Shown here piece by piece: positions 32,788-42,406 of a DNA stretch of 64,000 nucleotides. The stretch covers positions 1-64,000 of the forward strand of contig NZ_JAYGHM010000039.1 in assembly GCF_034931125.1 (NCBI RefSeq), read 5' to 3'. Position numbers and translations under genes: made by a program. The notes under the pieces were generated by a model. The model was not told where the DNA came from, did no database searches, and worked only from the letters and a program-made list of their open reading frames with translations. The stretch comes from Rivularia sp034931125 (GTDB lineage Bacteria > Cyanobacteriota > Cyanobacteriia > Cyanobacteriales > Nostocaceae). Positions within the stretch are counted from its first letter, which is position 1. Each line of letters starts with the position of its first letter.

Positions 32788-34356
32788 ATGAAAAGCTTGT
32801 GGAAGTTTTTACTAGTTATTCCCGTCGTATTTACAACATCTTTATTAATTAACGATAGCGTAATTGCCCAAACTCAAACCCAAGAAGAAACATTAGAACA
32901 AGCATTAGAACAAGTTACTTCTGTTTCTCAATTTTCTGACGTGCAGCCAACAGATTGGGCATTTCAAGCACTACAGTCTTTAGTGGAACGTTACGGCTGT
33001 ATTGCTGGATATCCAAATAGCACCTACAGAGGAAACCGAGCTTTAACAAGATACGAATTTGCAGCAGGTTTGAGTGCTTGTTTGGATCGATTTAACGATT
33101 TGCTTTTAACCTCTACTGCCGATATAGTAACTAAAGAAGACCTTGCAACCCTACAAAGGCTACAAGAAGAATTTTCTGCTGAATTAGCAACATTGCGTGG
33201 TAGGGTAGATGCGGTAGAAGCAAGAACGGCTCAAATAGAAGCAAATCAATTTTCTACAACTTCTAAACTTGAAGGTGAAGTAGTTGTGGGAATTACAGAT
33301 GTATTTGAAGGGGATACAAACGACGAGAATACCGCATTAGGTGTAAGAGCAAGAATTAACTTTGTAACCAGCTTCACAGGAAAAGATACTCTTTACACCA
33401 GACTGCAAAGCAATAATATAGTTGCTCCCGATATTGGTACAAGTGAAGGAAGTTTAGCCTTTGCTGGTGAGAGCGGAGATAACAACATTGAATTAGATGC
33501 ACTGTGGTACAGTTTTCCCCTAACTAAAAGCACTAACGTCATCGCGATCGCAAATGCAGGTGCAGCTGATGACGTTGTAGATACAGTCAATTTGTTTGAT
33601 GGTGATGGTACAGAGGGAGCTTTATCTAGCTTTGGTACTCGTAACCCCATCTATGGAGCAATGGATGGTGCGGGTTTGGGAGTTACTCAAGAGTTCGGTA
33701 AAAATTTGTCTTTGAGTTTGGCTTATTTAGCTGGTTCTGGAAGCGACCCCAGTACCGATAATGGTTTATTTAACGGCTCCTACGGTGCATTAGCACAACT
33801 AACATTTGCACCAAGCGATCGCTTTAAGGTTGGTTTAACTTATATCAATTCTTACAACCAGTTCAATGGTGCTGGTAGTAATGCTTCTAACTTTAATACA
33901 GTTTCACCATTAGATAACCTATCTACTTTGGCAGATACTCCTTTTAGTGCCGATTCCTATGGTATCCAAGCGTCATTAGGGATAAGTAAAAACCTGGTGT
34001 TAGGTGGTTGGGCTGGTTACACTAATGCTCGTAATTTAACGACATCAGCTGCTTTTCCAGACCGTGGAGAAGCAGAGATATGGAACTGGGCTGTAACTTT
34101 AGGATTACCCGATCTGGGTAAAAAAGGTAACTTAGCTGGGATTATCTTCGGTATGGAACCCAGACTTACTAGTTCTAGTATTGATGGTTTAGAGAAAGAC
34201 CAAGATACTTCTTATCATATTGAAGCATTTTATCAGTACAAGATTAATGACAATATTGCCGTTACTCCTGGTGTAATCTGGTTAACTGCACCAGACCATA
34301 ATGAGAATAATAATGATGTAGTGATTGGTACTTTTAGAACTACCTTTACTTTCTAG
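32788..34356 (+). CDS. SLH-domain outer-membrane porin (iron-uptake-porin type)
   Basis: 522 residues from the ATG at 32788, which follows gaggagaaaat and starts the signal peptide MKSLWKFLLVIPVVFTTSLL ending AQ. One SLH domain (residues 45-100: FSDVQPTDWAFQALQSLVER, GYPNSTYRGNRALTRYEFA), a coiled-coil spacer (TLQRLQEEFSAELATLRGRV), then a beta-barrel of the OprB/cyanobacterial porin type ending in a terminal aromatic (TFRTTFTF). The SLH domain ties the porin to the cell wall. Position directly after znuA suggests a zinc entry pore in the outer membrane. No palindrome of its own seen. Confidence 0.9.
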   Translation: MKSLWKFLLVIPVVFTTSLLINDSVIAQTQTQEETLEQALEQVTSVSQFSDVQPTDWAFQALQSLVERYGCIAGYPNSTYRGNRALTRYEFAAGLSACLDRFNDLLLTSTADIVTKEDLATLQRLQEEFSAELATLRGRVDAVEARTAQIEANQFSTTSKLEGEVVVGITDVFEGDTNDENTALGVRARINFVTSFTGKDTLYTRLQSNNIVAPDIGTSEGSLAFAGESGDNNIELDALWYSFPLTKSTNVIAIANAGAADDVVDTVNLFDGDGTEGALSSFGTRNPIYGAMDGAGLGVTQEFGKNLSLSLAYLAGSGSDPSTDNGLFNGSYGALAQLTFAPSDRFKVGLTYINSYNQFNGAGSNASNFNTVSPLDNLSTLADTPFSADSYGIQASLGISKNLVLGGWAGYTNARNLTTSAAFPDRGEAEIWNWAVTLGLPDLGKKGNLAGIIFGMEPRLTSSSIDGLEKDQDTSYHIEAFYQYKINDNIAVTPGVIWLTAPDHNENNNDVVIGTFRTTFTF

Positions 34357-34392
34357 AAATTGAAACTCTAGAGTTCAACAATATTTACTCAA

Positions 34393-34423
34393 CAATCTAC
34401 CACATAAGTTATGTGGTAGATTG
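34393..34423 (+). terminator. Strong hairpin after the porin gene
   Basis: caatctaccacat / atgtggtagattg form a perfect 13-bp stem with a short loop, 37 bases after the porin stop. There is no U-run, so it may act as an mRNA 3'-end stabiliser rather than a classical terminator. Confidence 0.6.
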
Positions 34424-34859
34424 CTAGTACAGTGGGCGCGTAAGTAAGATACCCATCTGAAAATGACGTGAGTTCAATGTTCACTCCTTCAATTGCTGTT
34501 TAATTAAAAGCTCGACCGCTCCACCGCTCCACCGCTATAAGAAAGGCAATGAACGTTTGGGGATTTAATCCCCAACTTTCTGGGCTTACACCGCTTTAAA
34601 GTCGGTGGGGTATTAAACCCTGCGCCCAGCCCCACCGCTAAAAGCTAAAAGCTAGATCATAAATAAGCTTATTACATGGATTTTTCGTGAGGTGAGAAGT
34701 CGGGTTTTTAGGATAAATCTCTGTATTAACAGACAAATAAGAGTAAAAACCCGACTTCTGTGATAGTTGTCGAATTGACGTTAATCTGAGTCTAAAAAAT
34801 GGGTACGCTATTTAAGCCGTATGGTACTAATTTATTAATACCGGATATCGCAAAGAAAA
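34424..34859. repeat. Repeat-rich intergenic region
   Basis: No gene. Holds short G/C-rich repeats (ccgctccaccgctccaccgc at about 34517), stems in 34555-34640, and a 16-bp perfect inverted repeat (agaagtcgggttttta at 34695-34710 with its complement at 34744-34759), a 65-bp element of a kind often scattered in cyanobacterial genomes. Confidence 0.6.
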
Positions 34860-36561
34860 TTAGACAAATACAAAACTGTCTGCATTCAAACTACCTGCTT
34901 GGATACCCTCTAAGACTGCTAAGTTACTGCTGTTGAAACTAACTAACAAATCTTGATCTTGCTGTGTAAATGTTAAGTTACTAAAATCTCCACCACTCCC
35001 AGCAATTCCCATAACATCTTCACCAATGTTAAAGTCGGTAATGGTGTTTGTTTCTTGAGGTATTTCACCCGTAGCAATCCAAAATTGATCTGCTCCGTTA
35101 CCACCTGTTAATACATTTCCACCACCCGATCTAGCAAAAAACCTGTCGTTCCCATCTTCTCCAAACACCATATCTCCTTGACCAAGAATAAATGTATCGT
35201 TACCGCTACCACCATAGAGACGATTATTTCCCAGACTTGCGTTAGCATCAATCAGATCGTCTCCTGTTCCTGCAAAAACTAATTGACTACTTTGGTCGAT
35301 GCTTATTGAATCATTGCCAAATGTACCAAATATAGGTTCGCTGGGAAGCATTGCAGCTAATCCTTCGTATTCTGTCGAAACCAAAGCATTTGTACCGGGA
35401 ATATCGCTGGCAATTTGCACCAACTGCAAATTCTCCCCATTTTCGATCCGAGCCATGACATCTCCATCTTTGTTGGCAATCTGGAATTCCTTATAGACAA
35501 CTCCTTCATATACATCGTCGTATATTCCTAACTGATAGTCATCAAGATTCCCAGCGACAATTAATTGGTCTGTTTTGGGATCGAAATCACCAATCAAGAC
35601 ATAATCCTCATCCCCTTTACCAACATAAAAGTCTTGTCCTTCATTCCCTAACAAAAAGCGATCGCTACCAAAAGAACCGTGATAATGGTCTCTATCACCA
35701 GTTCCAGTTGTTGCTGTTTTTATTGCTCCTGTCGCTGGATCGTAATCAGTAATTGGAAAACTGACTATTGTTGCATTTCCCAGAGGATAGAAAAAGTGAT
35801 CGTTTCCGACTACTCCGTTGAAAAATGTTTGTCTTCCTTCATCAATCCCGGCTTTGATAAAGTGGTCCCAACCTGATTGATATTCTCCTGAATCAATCAA
35901 TGCTTCCACATCGGGATTTGCTGCAAGATATGCTGGTTGATTGAAGTAGGGTTGAGTGTTTCTAGCGTAGTAAGAATTCTCTGGGGCAAATAACAGCAAG
36001 CCATTATCTGTAAATAAACCATCAGGAATCAGCTTTGTTGTACCTTCAACAATACCGATCAGGTCGCCGTTTTTAGAAATACGAACGCTATTATCTACTG
36101 TCTCTAATGTATAATCTTGAGGCTTACCCGCTAGATATACCGCATCTTCACTAGTCGGGTCAAAATATTTAATGACTGCATAATCTTTATCCCCATTACC
36201 TAAATAGAAGTCTGAAGGATTTTCTACTGCATTGTCACCCAAGTAAAATACATTACGTCCGGGTGAACCTAATAAAGTATCGATCTGATTAATTCCCAAG
36301 GATGAGGTTTCGGCATTAATTAATCGATTCCCCACCTCGGCTGTCTCAACATTAACACCTATTACTGAGGATTTTTGTCCAGAAGCTTAGACTGTATCAT
36401 TTCCATCGGTACCGTTAAATACAACACCATTGCGTTCAACAAATTGCCCGACTTGGATAAATTCATCATATCCAGAAGCGTACTTTCCTTCTTTTACCGC
36501 AGTGGCAACATCTGGATTATTAGCAAGGTATAGTTCTTCGTCGAAAAATTGATTGGTTGTC
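34860..36561 (-). pseudogene. RTX/hemolysin-type calcium-binding protein with an in-frame stop
   Basis: From the ATG at 36561 the codons give TNQFFDEELYLANNPDVATA and GYDEFIQVGQFVERNGVVFNG, then GNDTV followed by TAA (36387-36389) and onward open as ASGQKSSVIGVNVETAEVGN to 34860. One base substitution explains the stop; 491 codons remain open after it from GTG/ATG-like codons near 36335. The protein has two YLAANPDV...SGxxHFIxxG modules and Gly/Asp-rich RTX repeats (GNDTFILGQGD, GNDRFFARSGGGNVLTGGNG), a secreted, Ca-binding type exported by type I systems. The palindrome at 36662 suggests zinc control. It may be inactivated recently or read through. Confidence 0.8.
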
Positions 36562-36661
36562 ATTGTGTGAATACCTGTAGGGTAGATGTTCTAAAGACTC
36601 AAGCCTAAGTGCAAATACTCTTATTTTTCCTCAGACTTGTGTATATTAGCATCAAAACGAG

Positions 36662-36674
36662 AATGACAATCATT
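36662..36674 (-). promoter_or_regulatory. Candidate Zur box for the RTX gene
   Basis: AATGA-CAA-TCATT in gagaatgacaatcattattt, about 100 bases upstream of the ATG at 36561. It could also influence the opposite-facing small gene, which is convergent, so the RTX gene is the likely target. Confidence 0.65.
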
Positions 36675-36741
36675 ATTTAAAACCTAAATTTTGGGTAATA
36701 ATGTCATCATAAATATTCTCTACCTAAATCAAATCTTAATT

Positions 36742-36948
36742 CTATTGAGAATTATTACTATCAATATCCAATTCTTTTTTAGAGTGCTTCAAGCGCTTAT
36801 AAGCCAACTTAATTTCTTGGTATGCTTGAAAAGGAGTCATCTTTCCACCAGTTTGCAAATTGGCAATATAGCCTATGGTTTGAGAGAACTCCTGTAAATT
36901 TGCATTAAATATTAAGTAAGTCGGCGTTAAAAAATCAAGGTATGTCAT
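36742..36948 (-). CDS. DUF7219-like small protein
   Basis: 68 residues. LIFNANLQEFSQTIGYIANL then QTGGKMTPFQAYQEIKLAYK and a basic tail match short cyanobacterial proteins I know as DUF7219 (from memory). Helical, cytoplasmic, function unknown. Lies upstream of and in the same direction as the RTX gene. Confidence 0.65.
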   Translation of the reverse strand: MTYLDFLTPTYLIFNANLQEFSQTIGYIANLQTGGKMTPFQAYQEIKLAYKRLKHSKKELDIDSNNSQ

Positions 36949-36985
36949 TGCGAGTGGAACGAAGTGAAACGAAGCAATCGCAAGG
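36945..36985. repeat. Short dispersed repeat of the tcattgcgag...gcaatcgca type
   Basis: cattgcgagtggaacgaag and the partly complementary cgaagcaatcgcaag form an imperfect hairpin. Such REP-like units are scattered through bacterial genomes including cyanobacteria. Sits upstream of the DUF7219-like gene. Confidence 0.6.
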
Positions 36986-37180
36986 GTTTGATTGTTCTTT
37001 ACATTCTGTTACACAGTTAGGTTTATTCGAGCCAACCTACTTAAACTCTTGCGATCAAACTCTCCACGATAATAACTACGAGGGTAGAGAAAATCATCTT
37101 TATAGATAAAGTTATATGTTTACAGATAATTCTAAAAAATCTAAATATTTACACAAAAAGTTGCAAAAATATAGGTTGAA

Positions 37181-37219
37181 AACGATTATCATTATTTATA
37201 TGCGATAATCATTTTCATT
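37181..37219 (+). promoter_or_regulatory. Two adjacent candidate Zur boxes before hemB
   Basis: aacgattatcatt (37181-37193) and gcgataatcattttcatt (37202-37219) lie in tandem 5-40 bases before the ATG. Two sites fit cooperative repression. Confidence 0.75.
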
Positions 37220-37223
37220 CATC

Positions 37224-38228
37224 ATGTCCTCACAAAATCCTATCTCCAACACCAGCTTGATTCAACGTCCCCGTCGTCTACGTGGTAATCCAGTATTGCG
37301 TAATATGGTACGGGAAACTCAATTAACTGTAGACGATTTGATATACCCGATGTTCGTCATGGAAGGAGAAAACCAAAAAATAGAAATCTCTTCCATGCCG
37401 GGATGTTATCGTTATACTTTGGATTTATTGCTCGAAGAAATACAGCAAATTAAGGAATTAGGCATAAATGCTGTAGCGCTTTTTCCTCTGGTTCCAGAAG
37501 CCAAAAAGGATGATACTGGTACGGAAAGTTTCAATCCTGATGGTTTGGTGCAAAGAACTGTCAAAGCTATTAAACAAGCCGTACCAGATATAGTTGTGAT
37601 TACAGATGTAGCTCTCGACCCTTTCAGTATTCACGGTCACGACGGTATTGTTGATGAGTACGGAGTAATTTTAAATGACCCCACCGTAGAAGTGTTGGTG
37701 AAAATGGCAGTTTCCCAAGCAGAAGCGGGTACAGATATAGTCGCACCTTCCGATATGATGGATGGTAGAATCGGCGCTATTCGTCAAGCTTTAGATGCCG
37801 CAGGATACTTTAATGTAGCAATTTTGGCATACTCTGCTAAGTACGCCTCTAGTTATTATGGACCATTCCGCGATGCTTTGGATTCAGCACCGAAATTTGG
37901 TGATAAAAAGACTTATCAAATGGATGCAGGTAACGCTAGAGAGGCTTTAAAAGAAGTAGCACTAGATATTGCCGAAGGTGCAGATATAGTAATGATAAAA
38001 CCGGCTTTGGCATATATGGATATCATTTGTCAGGTAAAATCGATAACTAACTTACCCGTAGCAGCATATAACGTTAGTGGGGAATATGCCATGATTAAAG
38101 CCGCTGCACAGCAAGGGTGGATTGATGAGAAGAAAGTAATTTTAGAAACATTGACTAGCATGAAGCGGGCTGGTGCCGATTTGATTTTGACTTATTTTGC
38201 AAAGGAAGTTGCTTTGATGTTGCTTTAA
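37224..38228 (+). CDS. hemB: Porphobilinogen synthase (delta-aminolevulinate dehydratase), zinc-island copy
   Basis: 334 residues, full length. Condenses two 5-aminolevulinate molecules to porphobilinogen in tetrapyrrole synthesis. Schiff-base lysines K206 (SAKYASSYYGPF) and K259 (MIKPALAYMD) are present. The active-site metal segment reads DVALDPFSIHGHDG (128-140) with Asp and no cysteines, so this copy does not have the three-Cys catalytic zinc site and should be Mg-type. Its placement behind candidate Zur boxes marks it as a zinc-independent backup for haem and chlorophyll production in low zinc. I infer that a housekeeping copy exists elsewhere. Confidence 0.93.
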   Translation: MSSQNPISNTSLIQRPRRLRGNPVLRNMVRETQLTVDDLIYPMFVMEGENQKIEISSMPGCYRYTLDLLLEEIQQIKELGINAVALFPLVPEAKKDDTGTESFNPDGLVQRTVKAIKQAVPDIVVITDVALDPFSIHGHDGIVDEYGVILNDPTVEVLVKMAVSQAEAGTDIVAPSDMMDGRIGAIRQALDAAGYFNVAILAYSAKYASSYYGPFRDALDSAPKFGDKKTYQMDAGNAREALKEVALDIAEGADIVMIKPALAYMDIICQVKSITNLPVAAYNVSGEYAMIKAAAQQGWIDEKKVILETLTSMKRAGADLILTYFAKEVALMLL

Positions 38229-38314
38229 TTATTACAGGTGTTTTGGGGATTCCAAGACACAAATTTAATTGTCAATATTGTTAACGGGACTTAACTATAA
38301 TTCACTTCCACCAT

Positions 38315-38518
38315 ATGAAAAATCAAGAACCTGTTGTCGTTTTTGACAAAGAGCGTGCTTCGTCTTACGATCAAATATTTGCAGCTTTACAGAGGAAAAT
38401 TCATAGTGCAAAGCTTGGGTGGGAGATTGTTGCAGTATTTAAAATAATACGCTGGGGAGGTTTTGTAACAACGTGTAAAAGATTGTATCTGTTTTCATTC
38501 ATTAAAAATTTTGAATGA
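38315..38518 (+). pseudogene. Methyltransferase N-terminal fragment (possible)
   Basis: 67 codons. The beginning (EPVVVFDKERASSYDQIFAA) matches the N-terminus of class I SAM methyltransferases of the type that continue with a helix and a VGxGTG motif. Here the sequence departs after about residue 30 and stops, so only a fragment is left. Low certainty; it might be a short unrelated protein. Confidence 0.4.
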
Positions 38519-38614
38519 CTGGTAGAGCATATGCATTATATAGTAATGCTTCTACAGATTGTTTCAACTTCTCAAAAAACTTTTTACCAACTCCTTTTTT
38601 TGCGCTATTATGAT

Positions 38615-38627
38615 AATGATTCTCATT
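38615..38627 (+). promoter_or_regulatory. Candidate Zur box before thrS
   Basis: AATGA-TTC-TCATT within tgataatgattctcattcta, 11 bases before the ATG. Confidence 0.78.
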
Positions 38628-38637
38628 CTAATTATAT

Positions 38638-40488
38638 ATGGTCAGTTCATTATCCCAATCTCAGGAAGGCTTAAAAAAAGATATTCAACAACTTGAGCGA
38701 ATTCGTCATACTTGCGCTCATATTATGGCTATGGCTGTACAAAAGCTATTTCCGGGGACAAAGGTAGCAATTGGACCAGTTACCGATACAGGTTTTTACT
38801 ATGACTTTGATTGTCCTGTAAGTATTACGACCGATGATTTGGGTAAAGTTGAAGCCGAAATGCGCCGAATAATTAAGGCAAATTTCCCTATTATTCGCGA
38901 ACAGGTGAAAAGAGAAGAGATTAAACAAGAGATTGCAGCTTTAGATGAACCTTATAAATTAGAAATCTTAGCAAAAATTCCTTCCGAACAGACGATTACT
39001 CGTTATTTTATTGGTAGTCCTGATGGTGGTAAGCCTGAATCATCATTGTTTATTGTAGATAATATTAAAACTAATCGAGCTGATAGTTATTGGTGGGATT
39101 TATGTGCAGGACCCCACGTAGATTTTACCGGAGAAATTAATCAAAAAGCATTTGCATTATTAAGTGTCGCGGGTGCATATTGGCAAGGTGATGAAACCAA
39201 GCCGATGTTACAACGTATTTATGGTACAGCGTGGAAAACTCCAGAAGACTTACAGACTTTTTTAAAACAAAGAGAAGAAGCATTACGACGCGACCATCGA
39301 AAATTAGGTCAGCAATTAGATTTATTTAGTATTCAAGAAGATGCTGGTGGAGGTTTAGTATTTTGGCATCCCAAGGGTGCAATAATTCGCTATATAATTG
39401 AAGAATATTGGCGTAAATCTCACTTAGAATCTGGTTATCAATTATTGTATACACCTCATATTGCTAATTTAGAGTTATGGAAAACATCGGGTCATTACGA
39501 CTTTTACAGTGAGAATATGTTTGACTCGATGGAAGTGGAAAAACAGGCTTATCAAATTAAGCCAATGAATTGTCCTTTCCACGTTCTGACTTATAAAAAT
39601 AAATTACATTCTTATCGAGAATTACCCTTAAGATGGGCAGAACTAGGAACAGTTTATCGTTACGAACGTTCGGGTGCGCTACATGGTTTAATGCGTGTAC
39701 GTGGGTTTACCCAAGATGATGCTCATATCTTTTGTTTACCCAATCAAATCGCTGATGAAATTTTGGGAGTATTAAATCTTACCGAGAATATTTTATCTGA
39801 TTTTGGTTTTAATAATTACGAAGTAAATGTTTCCACTCGTCCTAGCAAATCAGTAGGGACAGATGAAGTATGGGAGTTAGCAACTGCGGCTTTAAAAGAA
39901 GCTTTGGATACAAAAGGTTGGAATTATATTATTGATGAAGGTGGTGGTGCTTTTTATGGACCTAAAATCGATATTAAAATTCAAGATGCAATTGGTCGTT
40001 TGTGGCAATGTTCCACCATTCAGGTAGATTTTAATTTACCCGAAAGATTCGATATGCAGTATGTTGCTGCTGACGATACCAAACAGCGACCAATAATGAT
40101 TCATCGGGCGATTTTCGGTTCAATAGAACGTTTTTTTGGAATTTTAATCGAAAACTATGCGGGTGATTTTCCTTTATGGTTAGCGCCGATTCAATGTAGA
40201 TTATTACCAGTCAGTGATGAAGTCCGAGAATATGCTGAATCAGTAGCTATGGAATTGCATAAAGAAGGATTAAGAGTAGAAGTTGATAGTAGTGGGGAAA
40301 GATTAGGTAAACAAATTCGTAATTCTGAATTAGAAAAAATTCCTGTAGTAGCTGTAGTTGGGAAACGAGAGATGGAAAACCAAACTTTAAGTGTGCGTAC
40401 TCGACAAGCTGGAGATTTAGGAACACTATCAGTAAATGAAACAATGACTTGCTTGCAGTCAGCTATTGCTTTAAACACAACTATTTAG
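38638..40488 (+). CDS. thrS: Threonyl-tRNA synthetase, zinc-island copy (T2-like)
   Basis: 616 residues, lacking the N-terminal TGS domain of standard ThrRS. Editing domain with HTCAH (24-28) and CAGPH (156-160); class II core with motif 2 RYERSGALHGLMRVRGF; zinc ligands C312 (PMNCPF), H363 (DDAHIF) and H489 (IMIHRA); C-terminal anticodon-binding domain from about 505. Since the catalytic zinc site is kept, the copy is not zinc-free; in Anabaena a Zur-controlled second ThrRS (T2) has been described as taking over in zinc deficiency, and this is the likely equivalent. Heads a run of closely spaced genes up to 45170. Confidence 0.95.
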   Translation: MVSSLSQSQEGLKKDIQQLERIRHTCAHIMAMAVQKLFPGTKVAIGPVTDTGFYYDFDCPVSITTDDLGKVEAEMRRIIKANFPIIREQVKREEIKQEIAALDEPYKLEILAKIPSEQTITRYFIGSPDGGKPESSLFIVDNIKTNRADSYWWDLCAGPHVDFTGEINQKAFALLSVAGAYWQGDETKPMLQRIYGTAWKTPEDLQTFLKQREEALRRDHRKLGQQLDLFSIQEDAGGGLVFWHPKGAIIRYIIEEYWRKSHLESGYQLLYTPHIANLELWKTSGHYDFYSENMFDSMEVEKQAYQIKPMNCPFHVLTYKNKLHSYRELPLRWAELGTVYRYERSGALHGLMRVRGFTQDDAHIFCLPNQIADEILGVLNLTENILSDFGFNNYEVNVSTRPSKSVGTDEVWELATAALKEALDTKGWNYIIDEGGGAFYGPKIDIKIQDAIGRLWQCSTIQVDFNLPERFDMQYVAADDTKQRPIMIHRAIFGSIERFFGILIENYAGDFPLWLAPIQCRLLPVSDEVREYAESVAMELHKEGLRVEVDSSGERLGKQIRNSELEKIPVVAVVGKREMENQTLSVRTRQAGDLGTLSVNETMTCLQSAIALNTTI

Positions 40489-40499
40489 CTATTAACTAT

Positions 40500-40751
40500 A
40501 TGAGTTTTACCTTTGGAAAACAATCTCAAAAAGCTAGTTATCAAGAAATTCAGCAAGTAAAGCAATGGATTTATCAAGCTTTGCAACTTGATGAAGAAAT
40601 TTCCATTTCGTTAAGTCAGTTACAGTGTACCGAAGCTGGATGTCCACCAATTGAAACGGTAATTAACGTAATGACAAACCCCGTACAGCAATATAAAGTT
40701 CATAAATCTATTACCGAAATTGAGTATACGGATATAAATAAGCTCAATTAA
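40500..40751 (+). CDS. Small conserved protein of the zinc island
   Basis: 83 residues from the ATG at 40500, 11 bases after thrS; the longer frame starting inside thrS is not needed. MSFTFGKQSQKASYQEIQQV, then LQCTEAGCPPIETVINVM with two cysteines that could bind a metal or be redox-active. I recall similar short proteins beside metal-response genes of cyanobacteria, but no named function. Co-transcribed with thrS. Confidence 0.7.
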   Translation: MSFTFGKQSQKASYQEIQQVKQWIYQALQLDEEISISLSQLQCTEAGCPPIETVINVMTNPVQQYKVHKSITEIEYTDINKLN

Positions 40752-40819
40752 GATAAATAACCTTGATTTGAGAGTTTTGCCTCATACCGATACCTTTGTT
40801 TCTATTACAGTTTATTGAC

Positions 40820-41200
40820 ATGGCTTCTCACACATTATTTGTCTGTAAATCCTGTTATTTTTCATCTACGCAAATCGATTATATGGGCGAACGAGGTGGT
40901 AAATATTTATTCAAAAAATTGCTAGAATTACATGAGAAATGGTTTTTGCAATCTGAATTTTTGATTGCAGAAGTAGAATGCTTGAGTGCTTGCAAAAGAC
41001 CTTGTGCAATCGCTTTCGCGGCATCAAATAAAGTTAGTTTAATGTTTGGCGATTTGCCACCATTAGAAAGTGCAGCAGCTATATTAAATCTGTGCGAAAA
41101 GTATCATGCTAGTACTAATGGGATAGTCGCACGAAATGAACGACCGCAAGTTTTGCAAAAAGGAATTTTAGCGAGAATTCCGGCACCAATAGGAAATTAA
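40820..41200 (+). CDS. DUF1636 metal-binding protein
   Basis: 126 residues from the ATG at 40820 (MASHTLFVCKSC). DUF1636, a thioredoxin-like ferredoxin-type fold: Cys pair VCKSCYF near the N-terminus and VECLSACKRPCAIA (about 55-68), four to five cysteines in the pattern that can hold a 2Fe-2S cluster or a metal. The family often sits with cobalt or zinc genes and COG0523 GTPases, as here (the next gene is one). Confidence 0.85.
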   Translation: MASHTLFVCKSCYFSSTQIDYMGERGGKYLFKKLLELHEKWFLQSEFLIAEVECLSACKRPCAIAFAASNKVSLMFGDLPPLESAAAILNLCEKYHASTNGIVARNERPQVLQKGILARIPAPIGN

Positions 41201-41279
41201 TTTTCCTCAAAAATATATGATATCGCTTTCTAGCTAGCAAATACAAATCAACCTTTAACAGTAAATCAAAGGAGAAATT

Positions 41280-42332
41280 ATGACTCAACTAACTGCATCA
41301 AAATCCGATTTGATTCCTAATATCCCCAAAAGGGGAATGCCTGTTACTATCATTACCGGATTTTTAGGTAGTGGTAAAACTACATTGCTGAATCAAGTTC
41401 TTCATAACAAAGAAGATTTGAAAGTAGCCGTGCTTGTAAATGAATTTGGTGATATTAATATCGATAGTCAGTTACTCATTTCTACGGAAGATGACATGAT
41501 GGAACTGAGTAACGGCTGTATTTGTTGTACTATTAATGATGGATTAGTTGATGCCGTTTATCGAATTTTAGAAAGAGATGACCGCGTTGACTATATGGTC
41601 ATAGAAACTACAGGTGTAGCCGACCCTTTACCGATTATCTTAACTTTTTTGGGAACAGAACTTAGAGATTTAACTAATGTCGATTCAATCATCACTGTTG
41701 TTGACGCAGAAGCTTTTAACAGCGAACATTTCCAAAGCGAAGCTGCCTTAAAACAGATAACTTATGGTGATATTATTCTCCTCAATAAAACTGATTTAGT
41801 TGGGGAAGAAAAATTATTAGAGTTAGAACATTTTATTCAAGACAATAAAGTCAGTGCGAAAATTCTGCGTACCTCTTATGGTAAAGTTGCTCTACCATTA
41901 ATTTTGGATGTAGATTTAACTCCTAAAGATGAATATTCTTCATTAGTTGAGGAAGATAGTCACGAACATCACCATGACCACGAACATCACCACGACCACG
42001 AACATCATCACCATGAACACCATCACCATCACTCAGACCATCTAGAAAATGATGGATTTGTCTCCATCTCTTTCCAGAGCGATCGCCCTTTTGATGTCCA
42101 CAAGTTTGAAGTCTTCCTAAATGAAACAATGCCAGAGAACGTGTTCAGAGCCAAGGGTATTCTTTGGTTTAGCGATAGTGAATTAAGGCATATTTTCCAG
42201 CTTAGCGGTCCTCGTTATCAACTCGATGCTGATGTGTGGACTACCAAAAAATACCAAAATCAGCTAATTTTCATCGGTCGTGACTTGAAGCATGAGGAAA
42301 TTCATTCTCAGCTTAACGGTTGTTTACTGTAA
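41280..42332 (+). CDS. COG0523 GTPase with histidine-rich metal-binding segment
   Basis: 350 residues. Walker A GFLGSGKTT (27-35), CxCC SNGCICC (C80, C82, C83), VIETTGVADPLP, LLNKTDLV, then a His-rich run at about 222-250 (alternating HH, DH and EH pairs, some 20 histidines) and the CobW C-terminal domain (VHKFEVFLNE, FRAKGILWFSDSE, QLIFIGRDL). The His tract can collect many zinc ions, as in nickel chaperone HypB-type proteins. Role: GTP-driven zinc store and delivery to island enzymes such as ThrS, FolE or CysS. A ribosome-binding site (aaaggagaaatt) precedes the ATG. Confidence 0.95.
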   Translation: MTQLTASKSDLIPNIPKRGMPVTIITGFLGSGKTTLLNQVLHNKEDLKVAVLVNEFGDINIDSQLLISTEDDMMELSNGCICCTINDGLVDAVYRILERDDRVDYMVIETTGVADPLPIILTFLGTELRDLTNVDSIITVVDAEAFNSEHFQSEAALKQITYGDIILLNKTDLVGEEKLLELEHFIQDNKVSAKILRTSYGKVALPLILDVDLTPKDEYSSLVEEDSHEHHHDHEHHHDHEHHHHEHHHHHSDHLENDGFVSISFQSDRPFDVHKFEVFLNETMPENVFRAKGILWFSDSELRHIFQLSGPRYQLDADVWTTKKYQNQLIFIGRDLKHEEIHSQLNGCLL

Positions 42333-42406
42333 TTTGATTAATGCACCCTAAAGGTATTTTGTGTATATTTGTTAGGGTGTTAACTAATTAGCAAAAAACT
42401 TAAATA

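Noticed and set aside
38315..38518. Intact methyltransferase
   Set aside because: Only the first 30 residues resemble the family; the SAM-binding motif is absent.
40449..40499. Start of the small gene inside thrS
   Set aside because: ATG at 40500 gives the conserved MSFTFGK beginning; the extra residues are thrS codons in another frame.
41923..42129. Minus-strand frame opposite the His-rich region
   Set aside because: It only mirrors the CAC/CAT histidine codons of the COG0523 gene.
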